Below are positions 1-12,222 of a stretch of 64,000 nucleotides of DNA, piece by piece. The stretch covers positions 2,480,001 to 2,544,000 of the forward strand of contig CM062382.1 in NCBI GenBank assembly GCA_031310005.1, read 5' to 3'. This stretch comes from Dactylellina haptotyla (taxonomy: Eukaryota; Ascomycota; Orbiliomycetes; Orbiliales; Orbiliaceae). The notes beneath the pieces are model-generated. The model did no database searches. It was not told where the DNA came from and was given only the letters and a program-made list of their open reading frames with translations. Position numbers and translations under genes: made by a program. Every line of letters begins with the position of its first letter. Position 1 is the stretch's first letter.

Positions 1-1365
1 GTAACCGAAGATAGCGAAAAAAAATATTTAGGATTTAAAAAATCCCAAGCCATCTCTTCGTCTAAAATAGTTTGCGGGATATGTTTACGGTTTAGTGAAT
101 AGTTATTGTGGAGAAATTTTTGTTTTGTCAAAATGAATAATACTTCCTGAGATTTCTATTTTTACTTGCTCAGACAAGTTATTAGTGAAGTTAAGGCTAT
201 CAAGTATAGGTACATGACCAACAAAGGCGACCCAAGATTCCACCCCTTTAACCCACTTTATCCATTTACATAGGTAATCAATTTTATGATTTTTTTCAAT
301 TCAAGTTTTTTCCTTTGTGTTATAGTTGTATATCCGGCTTTTCCTCCGGGGTAGCCCAAATCAAAAACACCGTCCCATGATTCCTTTTTTTAAAGTCCCA
401 GTAACTGTAAGTCTATCTTTTTCTTTTGGAAGAAGTCCCACCCAACAGGTTGAAAAACCAGTTTCCAGAATTGTTGGATGGGATGTAAATGGCTGAACTT
501 CTTGAAAGGTCGACGAAAAGAAAAAACAAGAATCCAGGAGCCGAGAAAAAAGAAAGAAAGAAAAGCAGGAGGCGTTGTAGCTGAAGTTGGAAGAGGGTGC
601 TAGATTTGGTGATATTTTTTTTTGTGTCGCTCAGCGTTGATTCTTTGTATTGTTTATAATTGTAATTTGTTTGTTGGTGGCGATGTCGAGAGAATCTTCA
701 TGTGAATCCACGAAGAAAGATTGAGAAGAACAAAGGCCCTGTCCGTGGGCCCATGCTGAAATTATTTTTCTGTTTTGTATGATGAATACAACAAAGGCAC
801 CGGGCACTTTGAAGCGGACAGGCGGAGAGATGTGAGGAGATGGGTATGCAGGACAAAGGAAATATGAAAAGAAAATAAACCAAATCGCTCGCTAATACTG
901 AAATGACAAGATAGAAGGACGGACAGAGATAAAAAAGATAGCAGATGCACGCTAAACTCGCTAAACTCGCTGAAGGGATACAGAACGAAAGGAAAATCAA
1001 GATGACAGAGCAATCAAATATGCGCCAGGAACGAGATGACCGCCATTGATGATGCAAGAGAGAAAAATGATGCTGATGGACAAAAGGAACAAATGATTCT
1101 AGAGGACAACCCAAGTGCGCCGAGTAGGAGAGGCGATGGATTGAAAGTTGCTCGACGACCTTCACCCCGTCAACTCCTTATCTTTATTAGATGAATGGTA
1201 TAAATAAGTTCACCCAACTCGCCTTCGCTTTCCGGAAGCATCAACGGTCGCACTCGAGGTACTCTTGCTGGAGGTTCGTTTTTGAACCCTACCGTTAAGA
1301 ACGGGTACCTGGAGTCGACGTCGAGGGACCTCAACAGGGGCAGATTGACGCTGCGTCTCGGCCAG
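1..1365. other. Non-coding left edge and 3' flank of the first gene
   Basis: No gene is supported here. Open frames on the minus strand (for example 698-1165) are Ser/Leu/Cys-rich translations of A/G-rich DNA and lack splice or family signals. Positions 949-970 hold a short imperfect repeat of CTCGCTAAA. The part next to 1366 is probably the 3' UTR of the minus-strand gene. A gene truncated at the left edge cannot be excluded. Confidence 0.5.
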
Positions 1366-2520
1366 TCATATGGTGGCAGCAGTGAAGTCCATGTATCTAT
1401 TGGAGTTGTCCCAACCGAAGCCACCGTAGTTCAAAGCTGAGCTGCAGGGCTGGGCGGAATACATGGCAGGCATAGAGACGGAGGGCATTTCATAACCAGT
1501 TGTGACCGGCATGAATTGCATTTGCTCGATTTGCTCATGTGGAGATGGGGAGGCTTGAGGCGACCACCATTCCGACGATGCAGTCATGGAAGCGGCATAA
1601 GCACCAGTAGTGCCCATGGTTGAGTTGTCATCCATGAAGGCAGTGCCGAATGCAAGAGCGTTACCATCGTTGAGGTCCTCGAAGCTCCAGGTGGACATGT
1701 TCTCGGGTGCCATGGTCGTCATGCCCTGAGAAAACTGGGCAGCGGTGGCGGGGTTGTTGGAGGGAAGAATCTTCCATGGTTCAACCGGGGCCATATGATG
1801 GTCAATCGGAGCAGTAGGGGCCCACCAACCCATCGGAGCAGGAGTGCTGGCGAGGGTGGGTGTTGGAGCTCTAACCTCAACGACCTTTGGCGGTGGTGGC
1901 AACAATGGCAAGAAGTACTCGCTGATGGCATTCCTGACTTCCTCGCTCTGCCCGCAGAGGAGTTCGCCAGCACCATCATCCTCAATACCTTCCAAAGCAA
2001 TCTTGTCGGTTCGGAAAACATACTTGTTAACTTTCTGGACAAACTCTTCGTGCATCTTCTTGACGGCACCATCCTTCTCAGTCCAGTGCCAAGTGTGAGC
2101 GACTTGGTCGACCATATAAACATCTTTGTGATAGTCAACCAGGCTCTTGATTGACTCCTTGGTTAGCTTGAAGTCAATTTCGTGACGCTGGACCATGTCG
2201 ATGGAAACGACATAGGCTTGGATGTGAATGAATTGATATCGAAGAAGAGCATCGGTGATTGGGTTTGATTGTTGCTCGATCTGTGCTTCAGGAAGTCTTG
2301 GAACGCACAGGCTGCAGAGATTCCAGATCGCATTTGTGCCGGAAAGGATCTCTGTTAGACATTTCAGATGTTGCGGGACGCTGTTGAGCGGTCTCTTGTG
2401 CTTGTTAACTCTCTTCAATGTCTGTGTTAACCATGGGTTGACAACAGTATCTAGAACGATTGTCGGAGCGGATCTCTCAGCGAAAGGCGCTGCTGTTCTT
2501 GGTAATAAGACGGCTGGCAT
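1366..2520 (-). CDS. Unrecognised 384-residue protein with Pro/Met-rich tail
   Basis: A single-exon frame of 384 residues starts at ATG 2520 (MPAVLLPRTA). The frame is open further upstream, but only through a TTG, so the ATG is preferred. Residues about 25-190 look helical and globular, with several Trp, His and Cys positions such as HTWHWTEKDG and CLTEILSG. The rest is low complexity: a Pro run near residue 205, then a Met/Ser/Ala/Asn-rich tail ending MDFTAATI. There is no signal peptide or membrane segment. I do not recognise the family. The globular N-terminal half with a disordered tail resembles many Pezizomycotina-only proteins. It is the last gene before about 6 kb of apparently gene-free upstream DNA. 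Coding status is well supported by length and amino-acid composition; function is unknown. Confidence 0.75.
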   Translation of the reverse strand: MPAVLLPRTAAPFAERSAPTIVLDTVVNPWLTQTLKRVNKHKRPLNSVPQHLKCLTEILSGTNAIWNLCSLCVPRLPEAQIEQQSNPITDALLRYQFIHIQAYVVSIDMVQRHEIDFKLTKESIKSLVDYHKDVYMVDQVAHTWHWTEKDGAVKKMHEEFVQKVNKYVFRTDKIALEGIEDDGAGELLCGQSEEVRNAISEYFLPLLPPPPKVVEVRAPTPTLASTPAPMGWWAPTAPIDHHMAPVEPWKILPSNNPATAAQFSQGMTTMAPENMSTWSFEDLNDGNALAFGTAFMDDNSTMGTTGAYAASMTASSEWWSPQASPSPHEQIEQMQFMPVTTGYEMPSVSMPAMYSAQPCSSALNYGGFGWDNSNRYMDFTAATI

Positions 2521-5500
2521 ATTGATTATTTGTTGATTAAGTGACAATTAAAAGCTGGTCAGGCTTTTCAACTGTCGGAGATGGTGGATGAACTTGAATA
2601 GATAAAGAGAATGGTCGGAGTGAAGGTCGTTACGGTATCTCGAAGTGACGATATTGTGATCGATATATCAAAATGAAAAAAATATATGAAAAAAATAAAG
2701 AAAAAGAAAAATTATGCTAGGAAATGAAGTGAATGAACGTGAACGTGAGGTAGGAAATTGCGAGGTCGTGAGATGAAACCGAGGGGGTGGGGTCGGCTTT
2801 TGTGTGAAGTTGGAGGTGTAGAGATAGAGGGGGGTGAGGGAAATCGGTAGGAGGAGGAGGGCAAAAAACTGTATTAAAGAGGACTTTGGTCGAGGTGGGC
2901 TGGACAAGATTCTTATACGCCCAGCCGAACGTCTGTCTTGCTGAACAGGGTCGCTTCGGCTTCTTACTGGTTGTGCTTGATTTTGAGCAACCCACGCTAG
3001 TAAGGCAGTAAATTCGCTGAGGGTGTGAGGGCTTGCTAGACAGAAACAAGAAAGACCTTTGCAGAGGAATAAGTAATATGAGTCGTATACAAATCGTTAA
3101 ACGTTTCCTTAGTTATATTTCGTTAAAATAACTCTGTTGAGGCTTGATGTCTTGGAACTCGCTCTCGTATCGAAGATGATGGTGGGAAATATTGAATCCG
3201 TCTGTCCGGTCCTGCACCGTCCTTTTAAGAATCGAAATGTGAAGTGCAGCCACACCTATGATTCACGACGAGGATACACGTCAATGATTTGATTGAACCT
3301 GAAAATTGACAGGCGGGCGTGCGTGTGTGTGTGCACCGCATCTCTCGGAATCCGCCTTAACCTGGACGTGAAGTTAGCGAGCAGTAGTGAGGCGAAGAGA
3401 TCCGAAAATTTAGAGTATGCATGCATGTTCTGCTGGAAGTAGCAGCTAACTCTCAGAGCGTGTTCCTCACAAGTCAATTTAGTCCGCTACTAAGCCTTCG
3501 GTGTGAACGATGCGTGGAGCTAGGGACAATCCACTTAGTGTACCCGCACTAGGACGCATCACTGGGAGAGAGCAAGCAAGGTCCTCCACGTCGTCCTCCT
3601 GCAGAATCACTCTCTTGTTTTTTTTCTGTCCCCATGCAGGAGATCAGCGTGTGTCCGCTAGCTTGACCACACCGAAGATACGTAATTAGGCGTGCCCGTT
3701 CCTCGGGCAGGTATCTTTTTCTTTCCTGTTAGGAAAGTTATTGTTAGCTGCAACACAGGAGCGCAAGGATACATAGTCCCGGGATTTTGCCTGAAGAGGA
3801 GACCGCTATTGTGGCTGTGAGCCTCGACAACAAGTTTTTTTCTTCTTCCCTTAGTGGTACTGGCTTGTGATTCCCCATTCTTCGGTACCGTAACGGAGCG
3901 TTCACCATATCCAGATAGCTCACAGCTCGCCTTCCAGGCGATGTTGCAATGTTGGATATTCGTGCACGCCCAGATGACCATCTGCAGGTCCAGCAACAGA
4001 TTCCGGTGCGATCTGACGGCCTCTGGACCTGGATAGAGCTTGCAGTTAATATGATTTCATTTCAATTTCGAATATTTCGCCTTCAGATGCCCCTTTCAAA
4101 TTTCTTCATACCAGAAAATTTTGAAGGCAGCCGTTGTCACCATCGCTGCGGTTCGCATTCCGTCCCCTCGTCCTGTCAAAAAGACGACACCTGCTTGCTT
4201 TTGCAACCTTATTCTCACCCTTCTCACACTTCTCACCCTTTGCTGCCAGAAAAACAGCCGTTCTTTGGAGGAGAATCAACAGGATTCTGGTGTATCCTTG
4301 CTTACGAGCAGGGGTATCGAGCTCAAGCTTGTTTGGTGTGGCAAAGAGAAAATAGATTGATAGGCTACGGCGAGCTTTCAGCTGGTCACCCCCTGTCATC
4401 AGAGCTCGAATTGTGGGACGAACCAGATCGCGAGATTCACGTCCCCACTCCCTGATCCATAACGGTAACTTTCCAAAGCAGAAAAATTTCCTGAAAAAAT
4501 GGAAAACCAAAAAGGATGGTTAATTCCACGGTACCCGTGTAGGGATTTCGACACCATTTCGCGATGTTTGCGATACCCTTGTGGCTAAACCGATATCCGG
4601 GTCAGGTAAACCGCAGAGAACTCTCTTCGCTTTGCACGTATTTGATCCTGCTTAACGAGCACAAGCGCGTCCTGGTTATACTGTCTGACCAATTTTCCTG
4701 CTGCCTTATTGAAACTGTGCCATGTTGAGAGTTGTTAGTCGCTCACTATTTCAAGCAGGTAGCCGGTCGGACAAGCCGCCCCGAGGATCAGAGTTGACAC
4801 AGGACGCCTTCATGGGAACTGCCCAAAGTTGACACTTCACACGTAGCAAGCAGGCAGATACACGGCGATGCGGGTCATTTTCGGTGCGGATAGGCGTACC
4901 TCCTGGCGCGCCCTGTGGAAGGTTTCTCGTTTCGCCGGGCTTCCTTCGTTCGCCCCGGGGAGGTGGGGACACGACACCGAGTTCGTCTCGCCTCTTTTGT
5001 TCGTGCATGTTCGAGTGCAGCTGAACTTCCATGGGAAGTTTCCATCTGTTTATGCACAGTAACTGCACACTCATATCCACATTTTTGTGTCTCGGCAAAT
5101 GCAAAACGCGTTTAAGAAACACCATTCGGCAATTTTCCCAATCTGTGATTTTATTCACAATTAAAATTTTTCTGGGGAAAAAAATAAAATAAACTCGAGT
5201 CTCGTGTTCAACCGCATATCCATAACTTTCGCGAGAAAGGATGATGCATGAAGAAAATAACCAAAGCCAGCTGAAACGCGGAGGATCATTCACCACGTGA
5301 TGGTACATGTACATTACATCGCGGCCACAATAGCTTTGGGGGAACGCAGGCGCTGGAATTTGTCTCTGGAGCGCGGGCAATTAATTATCGACCGTCCTCG
5401 TGCCACTGCTGAAATTTGGAGTCATACAGTCGAGCTCCAGTCGAACAAAGGCGTCTAAGAGCTCTAACACTGACGTCAATGAAGGTATCGAAAATATTAG

Positions 5501-8500
5501 TGCCGTGCGCTCCTGGAATAGAAATAAATGGAGATAAGCTTAGAAGGGTTACTCCACAATATGTTGTTGCACCAGCTGTGGTTGTATGGCAAGTGGACGC
5601 TATCGATCACGATGCATCAATGCATCACCGCTGGGAAACTCCATGCAAAAGTTCCCTGCATGGGGGCCAGCTCTATGCGTACACAAGCCACACGCTCAGG
5701 CGCTTTAGCCACAATGAACGGCCACCTCCGGCCAGTGTGTCCACGGAGAAAGAGAGCTGGGATGGTCGCCACAACTGATCACCAAAACCTCGGCTCGAGT
5801 TGTTGCGGTTAGCGTCCTCCGGTCGGAGTGCCACGCATTCTCCTAAATTTAGCTACGCTAGTTGCATACACGCCACAGCTATCCGCGTGGCTGTGTAGTG
5901 GTTTTTTCTCCGAACAACACGCAACTCCACACGAACCCGACGAAAAGGAACATGCATAACTCTGGTTCCCTTTTCACGCTATGGGGCTCCAAAGTATTCC
6001 CTCCGCTGATTCATACGCTCTCGGTCTCTCCGAGAGATGGGACGATCCTCCTTTATTTTCAGAGGTATAGTTGATAGTCGATAGCTCACTAGCGACCGCT
6101 AATCACAAGAAATAGTCGGTACCTGCGCCTGTGGCAAGTGGGAGCGACATCTCGATTTCAGGCAGATCACGAGGCCGTCGAGGAAGGACACAACTTTTCG
6201 AACATTCCAGGTGCCCTGGGGGCGAATGAAGGTCCTACTATACCTTCGCCTATCAGCGTTCTCCCCTTATTAATTTTCTGGGCACATTAAACCGTTTACT
6301 TCTAAGCTTATCAGCGAAGAAGGATTTGCGATTTTCTGATCATCGGCAGGACCTTGCCGTGGCCTATCGATCCACAAAACATCGCCTGCACAGATAAAAT
6401 AGGCTTAACCTGCCCCCCAACCCCCAACAACCGGGTATAACCTTTCCCATTTCCTAGGCAAACATGTCAAAAAAGAAGGTATTCGGTACATTTGCAAGCC
6501 CGTAACGGCCCGAGAAGAGTATGGTTTCGTTGACATTATGCTGTTATTGGATCCCTTCAGCTCATCTCTGACAGGTTCGACTCAGACATAGCCCCAATAT
6601 GTTTTTGGCCACGAGAAAACCCCCCCAAGCCATGTGACCCCCTCTCCTTTTCATTTTATACATAACGTGTAGAAAGACATCTCCTTCCTGTCGACCGATG
6701 ACTCGCTGTCTTTGTAAAATTTGACGTTCTGGGATTTTCGAGGCTGAGTGGGGCCTCAAATCCGATTACGACTGGTCTTCCCAGGAATTTTGATAACGAC
6801 TGGCTATTCCTCGCTAATCTTAAGGCTTCATGTCCGGATTATCATGGAAGCCACATGGCGTGCTCTTCAAACAAACTCCTCATGCTTCAGGATTATTTTC
6901 CTGGGGAAATTACAATGCCTCATCGTGCAATAGAGTATCAAACCTTCAATACCCGAGAAAAATAATGCATCTTGTACTTCCCATGACCATGTCCTTGGAA
7001 ATGGAGCCGATTCGACTTCATTGTAGATCACGCCATTTCATGCAACAGGAGGTATTAAATATATCTTCTTTTTTTTGTCTTGTCAAGAAGGAGGGTATAG
7101 CAGAGCGAAATGGTGCTCCCCAACACCGGAGCTCGACACGAGATATTTTCCGCCTCTATCGAGCTCATCGACTTTTTTTTTTTTTAAGCGCCCAGCTCCT
7201 GGGGAGCAACGCAATCCTGAAACCCACCTCTGGATATTTCAATAAAATGTAACTCTAGATCATTCAATCAGCCGCTTACCGTCGACGAAAAAAAGGAAAT
7301 ATTTATGTCTCGGTGCTGCAATGCAAACAATTGCAAATACAGCCCTTTCGCGTTTCCGACACGAGGGGAAAAAAAAACTTGTGTTCCCAAAGTGCCTGCC
7401 ATCGCATGAAAAACCACACAACATCTTGGGTTGCAGCCCATCTAGGACAGGGAAACTTACGCAACCTTGATGGCTTACACCCCCTAGGCCTTCTTCAGAA
7501 TTCCCCATCTGACGAGGGATATATCTTATTTTTACGCACACCCCCATTATATCAAAAACCGCTCTCGCTTCACCTGGGGAACTCGGCTCAAGAAACTTGG
7601 CTAGTCCAGAAGTAAGCCCATGATTCAAATCTAGATGCAAATCGCATAAAATCGGCCATGCATTTTTTAGATCCCGTGTGCGTGCAGAAAGTGTCTAGGT
7701 AAACGAAGGGCATGAAAGACAACCAAGAAAAAAAGAATAAAAATTCTCCTAGCGTCGGGTTCCCTCGCATAGACGAGGGTAGTTTCACCGATGCTTGGAG
7801 GAGTCGACAATCAAGGTTACAGCCCCCCTATCGCTTCGTCGATAGCCGCTTTGTCTTGAATATGAGATATTAATATTCATTTTCTCTTATAATTATTTTT
7901 GAACGCATGGACTCTGTTGTTCCATATACGTATAGTCACAGGATATGAATCGATCGAAAAGTGGTCTAGGCTACCATCGGATTGAGAAAAATAAAAGTGC
8001 TAGTATTTGATATTTTGGCCATGCCGGTAGAAAAATGATATCGAAATCAAAGATCCTTACTAGCTACCGTGAGAGTTTGAAAATGTCTTGCTTGTCGGAT
8101 TCTTTGTGGATAGATACAAGAAGTACATGTAACGCCAATCTCTGCAAAAGTAATCAGAATGGTACTTTTCCGACTTCCAGATCGAGTTTGATACAAGTTG
8201 CACGAGCCAGTAGGCGCAACGGAAAAAATATCGCGATATGCAACAATTTTTTTGCCAGCCTAGCAAGAGAAATAATAACAAAAAGGATGATCAAAAAGCA
8301 AAAATCAAGTAATTGGTCCAGAAAACCCGTCAAGGTAATTGTCAAAACACCTAGAACCCCGCCCTACATGCTCGGTAAACCAGAAGAAACGAGGCCGGAA
8401 AAGACATCGAAGAATAAACAAGAGAAAAAGCAAAGGGGTAACTTAAGTGAACGCCAGGGCCCCGCAGAAAAACAAAATTTGGTATAGTTCGGTTTGTGTG

Positions 8501-8631
8501 CGCAAGCACGGTTAGCAGTTTTGTCCCAGCCGCTTGCGAATAAGGTGTTGACGGGAGATAGCGAGTTTCGATAAAGGACTGCATTTAAAATATAGGTGGA
8601 AATAACTAGATGGGTGGTAGGGGGTGGTCGA
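2521..8631. other. Long gene-poor stretch
   Basis: About 6.1 kb with no convincing coding gene on either strand. ATG-started frames exist (for example 8035-8487 plus, 150 codons, Lys/Ser/Asn-rich) but have no recognisable motif, no plausible splice partners and random-looking composition. The stretch lies upstream of the 384-residue gene and downstream of the Zn2Cys6 gene, so part is promoter/5' UTR and part 3' UTR. Base composition looks mixed, not the strongly AT-rich pattern of RIP-mutated repeats. A CACGTGA hexamer core lies near 5295. Long non-coding transcripts are possible but cannot be shown from sequence. Confidence 0.45.
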
Positions 8632-11600
8632 TCATCCATGGAATCCCATGCCGGGCGACCCATCATTTCCTTGGGATTGTTGTTGCTGTTGCTGTTGCTG
8701 GACCATATCGCTCAAGGCCGCCCCGCTTTCTGCATCTCCTCCGCTACCCACTACCCCTTCAAACATTTGATGCAAGCCTCCGCCTCCGAAATTGAATTCG
8801 AGGCCTTCGGTACCGGGCGGACTACAACCGATACACCCCACGTTAGATGCCACATTTTTTTCGCATAAATTTGACAATATAATCCAACTGAGACAAAAAG
8901 GTACATATCCCAACGGGTATCGTATCACAAAAGCGAAAGTTCGTGATGAATGAATGAAGGCTTACCTGAAATTGAATGGCAAAAACCAACCATTGTCCTG
9001 CGCCGCGAGTATCTCTTCGTGAGGAGCCGTGAATCCATTCATTGGCGTACCAAACTCGCCCAAATGTCCAGTAGTAAATCGAGACGAGGTCGCCATAAAC
9101 CCTTCCGGCAGATCGCCTTGATACCCCCATGGACTGCCATGAGGTGCATGGTTTTGAGAATGTATCTCAGACCCGGTGAATGTAATTTGATGCATTGGGA
9201 AGGCAGCAGCAGCAGCGACAGCGGCCGCTGCCGCGGCACTAACACTTTGAGCACCTCCCATGCCAGGTGCTGCTGATTGAACAGGGTCTATGGTAAATTC
9301 GTGTCTTGGAACGGATATGTCAGAAGCACCTGATGAAGGTGAGGTTTGGGACGCTGAGAATGGTCCGCGAGTTTCGATTGCGGATCGTGGGAAATGACTA
9401 TCAAACGGTTCTGTTTCGGTAGCTAGCGGGTTAGTAAATGAAGGACCGCGAGCCTCCAAAGTGCTGCTGCTGTGTCGTCTTGCTTGTGGTCCATTGGCGG
9501 GCCGGCTGTTGACTTGTCGAGGATATGTAATTCCCGGAGCATTTTTCTCGGAGTTTGAATTTGTCCGGATGTGTGAAAGTTGAGATCTGGAGGCTGGGGT
9601 CGCCTTCGTCGTAGAAGCAGCTTTCTTCCTCATGGTTTTCTTCATGGTCGCAGATATCGCAGCGGCTTCCTGGAGTTTCTTGAGAAACTCATCCGGTGTC
9701 TCCATATCGGAGCCTTTCCTCATGACAGGATTGTGTTCCTTCCTCACTAAATCGTCCACAGCCTCGGTATTTTCAAGACCACTATCGTCTCTATCCGGTT
9801 CACCTAGTAAGATTGGTCTTCCGCCTTCACCAGCCCTAACATTCTGCTGATCAACGCCCCGCGGAAACCTAGTAAACCAGTCGCCATACTGTAGGATATT
9901 CGATGGTTCCTCTCCAATCTCGGTTTCGACAGACCCGGGACTTTGCGCCGCCCTTGATTGCAAGTCATATTGGTCCCTCAGATTGTCCCATAGAGGATAG
10001 AACACACCCCAAAATCGTGCCATCTTTGTTAGATACTTAACGCAGATGGTGAGATTCCGTTTCGCGGTCGCCACGATGGTCTTGTTCTTCGAGAAGGATC
10101 CTACAACGTGAACGGTAGCCGCTGCGAACGAAGTATACCCAACAAAAGGCGCATAAACACCATAGTCACGATCCAAAACATCGGCAAATATCGTTGCGAT
10201 AGTGTTGGCCGCCTTGAAACTGGTTTGCACAGCTGACCGTAGAAAGTCCATTGGGTATCCCGTGGCTGGTTTTGCACCTGGCCGTAACGGTATCGAAAAG
10301 CGATGCAACATGAGGAATATCTGATGAATCGCGATATGCAAAAACACGAACTGCCCTTCCAGCTTTTCCGCTGCATGAGAGTTTAAATTTCTTTCACTAT
10401 AGGTTAGACTTTCGGGAAGCGTGTCCCTAAGCCTATGTGCTTGTTCGTTTAGTTTTGCAAAAGTCGACTCTGGGAGCCATATTTGCGCTACATCCTTTTC
10501 TTTCCCGCCCTGTGAATAGTCTGTTAGTTCCTGCTGATAAATCGTAACTTATATTCGCAGTAGGAGGTTCCTTACGTGATTCATATATTTCATAACACGG
10601 CCCCAGAGCGTCACAACGCGAACATTGTAGGCCGCGATTCCCATGTTGGCTTGGACGTTCTTCAGGTCGTCTCGAAGCCCAGGGTTAATCTGATCCACAT
10701 TGCCGTTGACATCCTCGGTCAAACCCGGTCGCTCCGTGATAAACATCCGTTCCTTGATTGGTAACTGAATATGGATATCCAGCTCGTCTAGAAACTGCGG
10801 CCGCGAGGTGCCCGACGAGTTGAACCGATCCATGAAGAAACAAGCCCACATCAACCGTCTTCGTATCTCACGGTCCGTAAACGATATCGGATTCCTCAGC
10901 GGAGAGGCATTCGACGGAAGGCCCAGCGGATCGTTGTCGATCTCCTTGTGTAACTGCAACGCGATCGCCATACGACTCGCCATACCGCCGTACGCCCAAC
11001 TCTTTCCGCCATTGCACGTTCCAAGCTCGTGTAATCCTAAAAGTAGCAAGACAGTCAAGTTTGTAAGATTGGCTCTGTCGAAGTTTTCACGAACTATCCT
11101 TCCTGCTTCAATACCCCATTCCTCACCAGCAAGAAATGGCATGTCTTTTCTTATACTGGGATGATTCGAGAATCGTGCGGATACAGCACAGAGTGCAAGG
11201 ATAAGCACCGGAGGCACCGTTCCGTTCCTAATTACGCCTGTTAGAGCCTCATCGAAAACACAAGTATAGGGAGTTTGATAGATAAGATAACTCACTTGAA
11301 CCTTCGCATAAACGACGGCTTGTGTAATAACAAGTAAGTTTGTCCATAAACACATTCAAAGTAAACTTCAACCAGATGTTCCTGGAGTTCCCTATTTGGC
11401 AGCTTATCCTTCCCTTCTTCCAACATCTCATCGCTGACGTCTCCCTGACTCCGCTTAATAGATAACGGCTGAGTGGACTCGGTAACCTTTGGAACCAACG
11501 CTGGTTTCTTCCTAGCTTCATCCGAGAATGCCCGGTCCGCGCTTCGTTTACGGCTGTTTTGCTGTGCCTCATTGGAATTTTGCGCAGCAGTAGCAGCAGC

Positions 11601-12222
11601 AGCGGCGGCGGCTGGAGTCGGTTTAACAACGGATCGAGCAATTGGTCCTAACGATGCAGCTTGGTCCTTGGATACATATTTTAACAGGCGTTCTTCCATT
11701 CGCTTCATTCGTTTGTCGAGCGTGGCCATATAGTCCGTGCGTGGGACGAATTTGCGAGCCGTCTGCTTGTATACGCATGGTGTCCGGGCACGAACACAAT
11801 GCTTGCAGGCCGGCTTTTCGCCAGAGCATCGAATCTTTTTGCGACGGCACGCTATACAAGCTAAAGGTAGACGTTTTCTATCTTTACCAGCCTAAGCAGC
11901 GCACATGTTAGCGTTACTACCCACGAACATCTAAAAAACGGGATTATCAATGAGACTTTTGACGAATACATACTTTCGTTTTTGTCTCGCTCCAATTGGC
12001 CGGATCCAGCCCTGCATTTTTATCATCCTTTTCCTTTTTGCCTGGTGCGGATTCCTGGGTAGCTTGTTGAGTCTTTGCGGGTCGGTCCTCCGTTGTTGAT
12101 GATTTCCTAGCCTTATCGGTATCCTTATCAAGTCCCTTATCACTGTCTGCGGAAGAAGTTGTTTTTCTCTTCTTCGTCACGCCGGACGACGCACTGGATT
12201 CTCCTTCCTCCATTTTGGACAT
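8632..12222 (-). CDS. Zn2Cys6 transcription factor with fungal middle homology region
   Basis: Five exons on the minus strand: 12222-11974, 11891-11296, 11227-10576, 10509-8966 and 8821-8632. All have GT-AG borders and consistent phase, giving 1076 residues. Exon 1 is a charged Ser/Lys-rich leader. Exon 2 opens with the binuclear zinc cluster, C95-x2-C98-x6-C105-x6-C112-x2-C115-x6-C122, followed by a basic linker and an Ala-rich patch. Exons 3-4 carry the fungal-specific transcription factor domain (GTCNGGKSWAYGGMASRMA, then RRRLMWACFFMDRFNSSGTS). The tail is disordered, with a run of Ala and a final run of eight Gln in the last exon. It is expected to bind DNA in the nucleus as a dimer at CGG-type half sites. 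The middle region resembles the cd12148/cutinase- and xylanase-regulator class, but the target genes are unknown. If the last intron is retained, the frame stops one codon after the donor site. Confidence 0.93.
8678..8701. repeat. Trinucleotide repeat encoding Gln run
   Basis: TTG/CTG repeat on the plus strand (CAA/CAG on the coding strand) that encodes eight consecutive Gln near the C terminus of the Zn2Cys6 factor. It is mixed CAA/CAG, which usually makes such runs more stable than a pure repeat. Confidence 0.8.

Noticed and set aside
4751-5380. Minus-strand frame of 209 codons in the gene-poor stretch
   Set aside because: Mixed, random-looking composition, no domain and no supporting splice structure; such lengths occur by chance in DNA of this base composition.
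6540-6600. Possible tRNA B box GGTTCGACTCA
   Set aside because: The flanking stem TCTGA/TCAGA encloses a ten-base loop, not the seven-base T-loop, and no acceptor stem is found.
8035-8487. Plus-strand ATG frame of 150 codons downstream of the Zn2Cys6 gene
   Set aside because: Lys/Ser/Asn-rich with no domain, antisense to the probable 3' UTR of the regulator.
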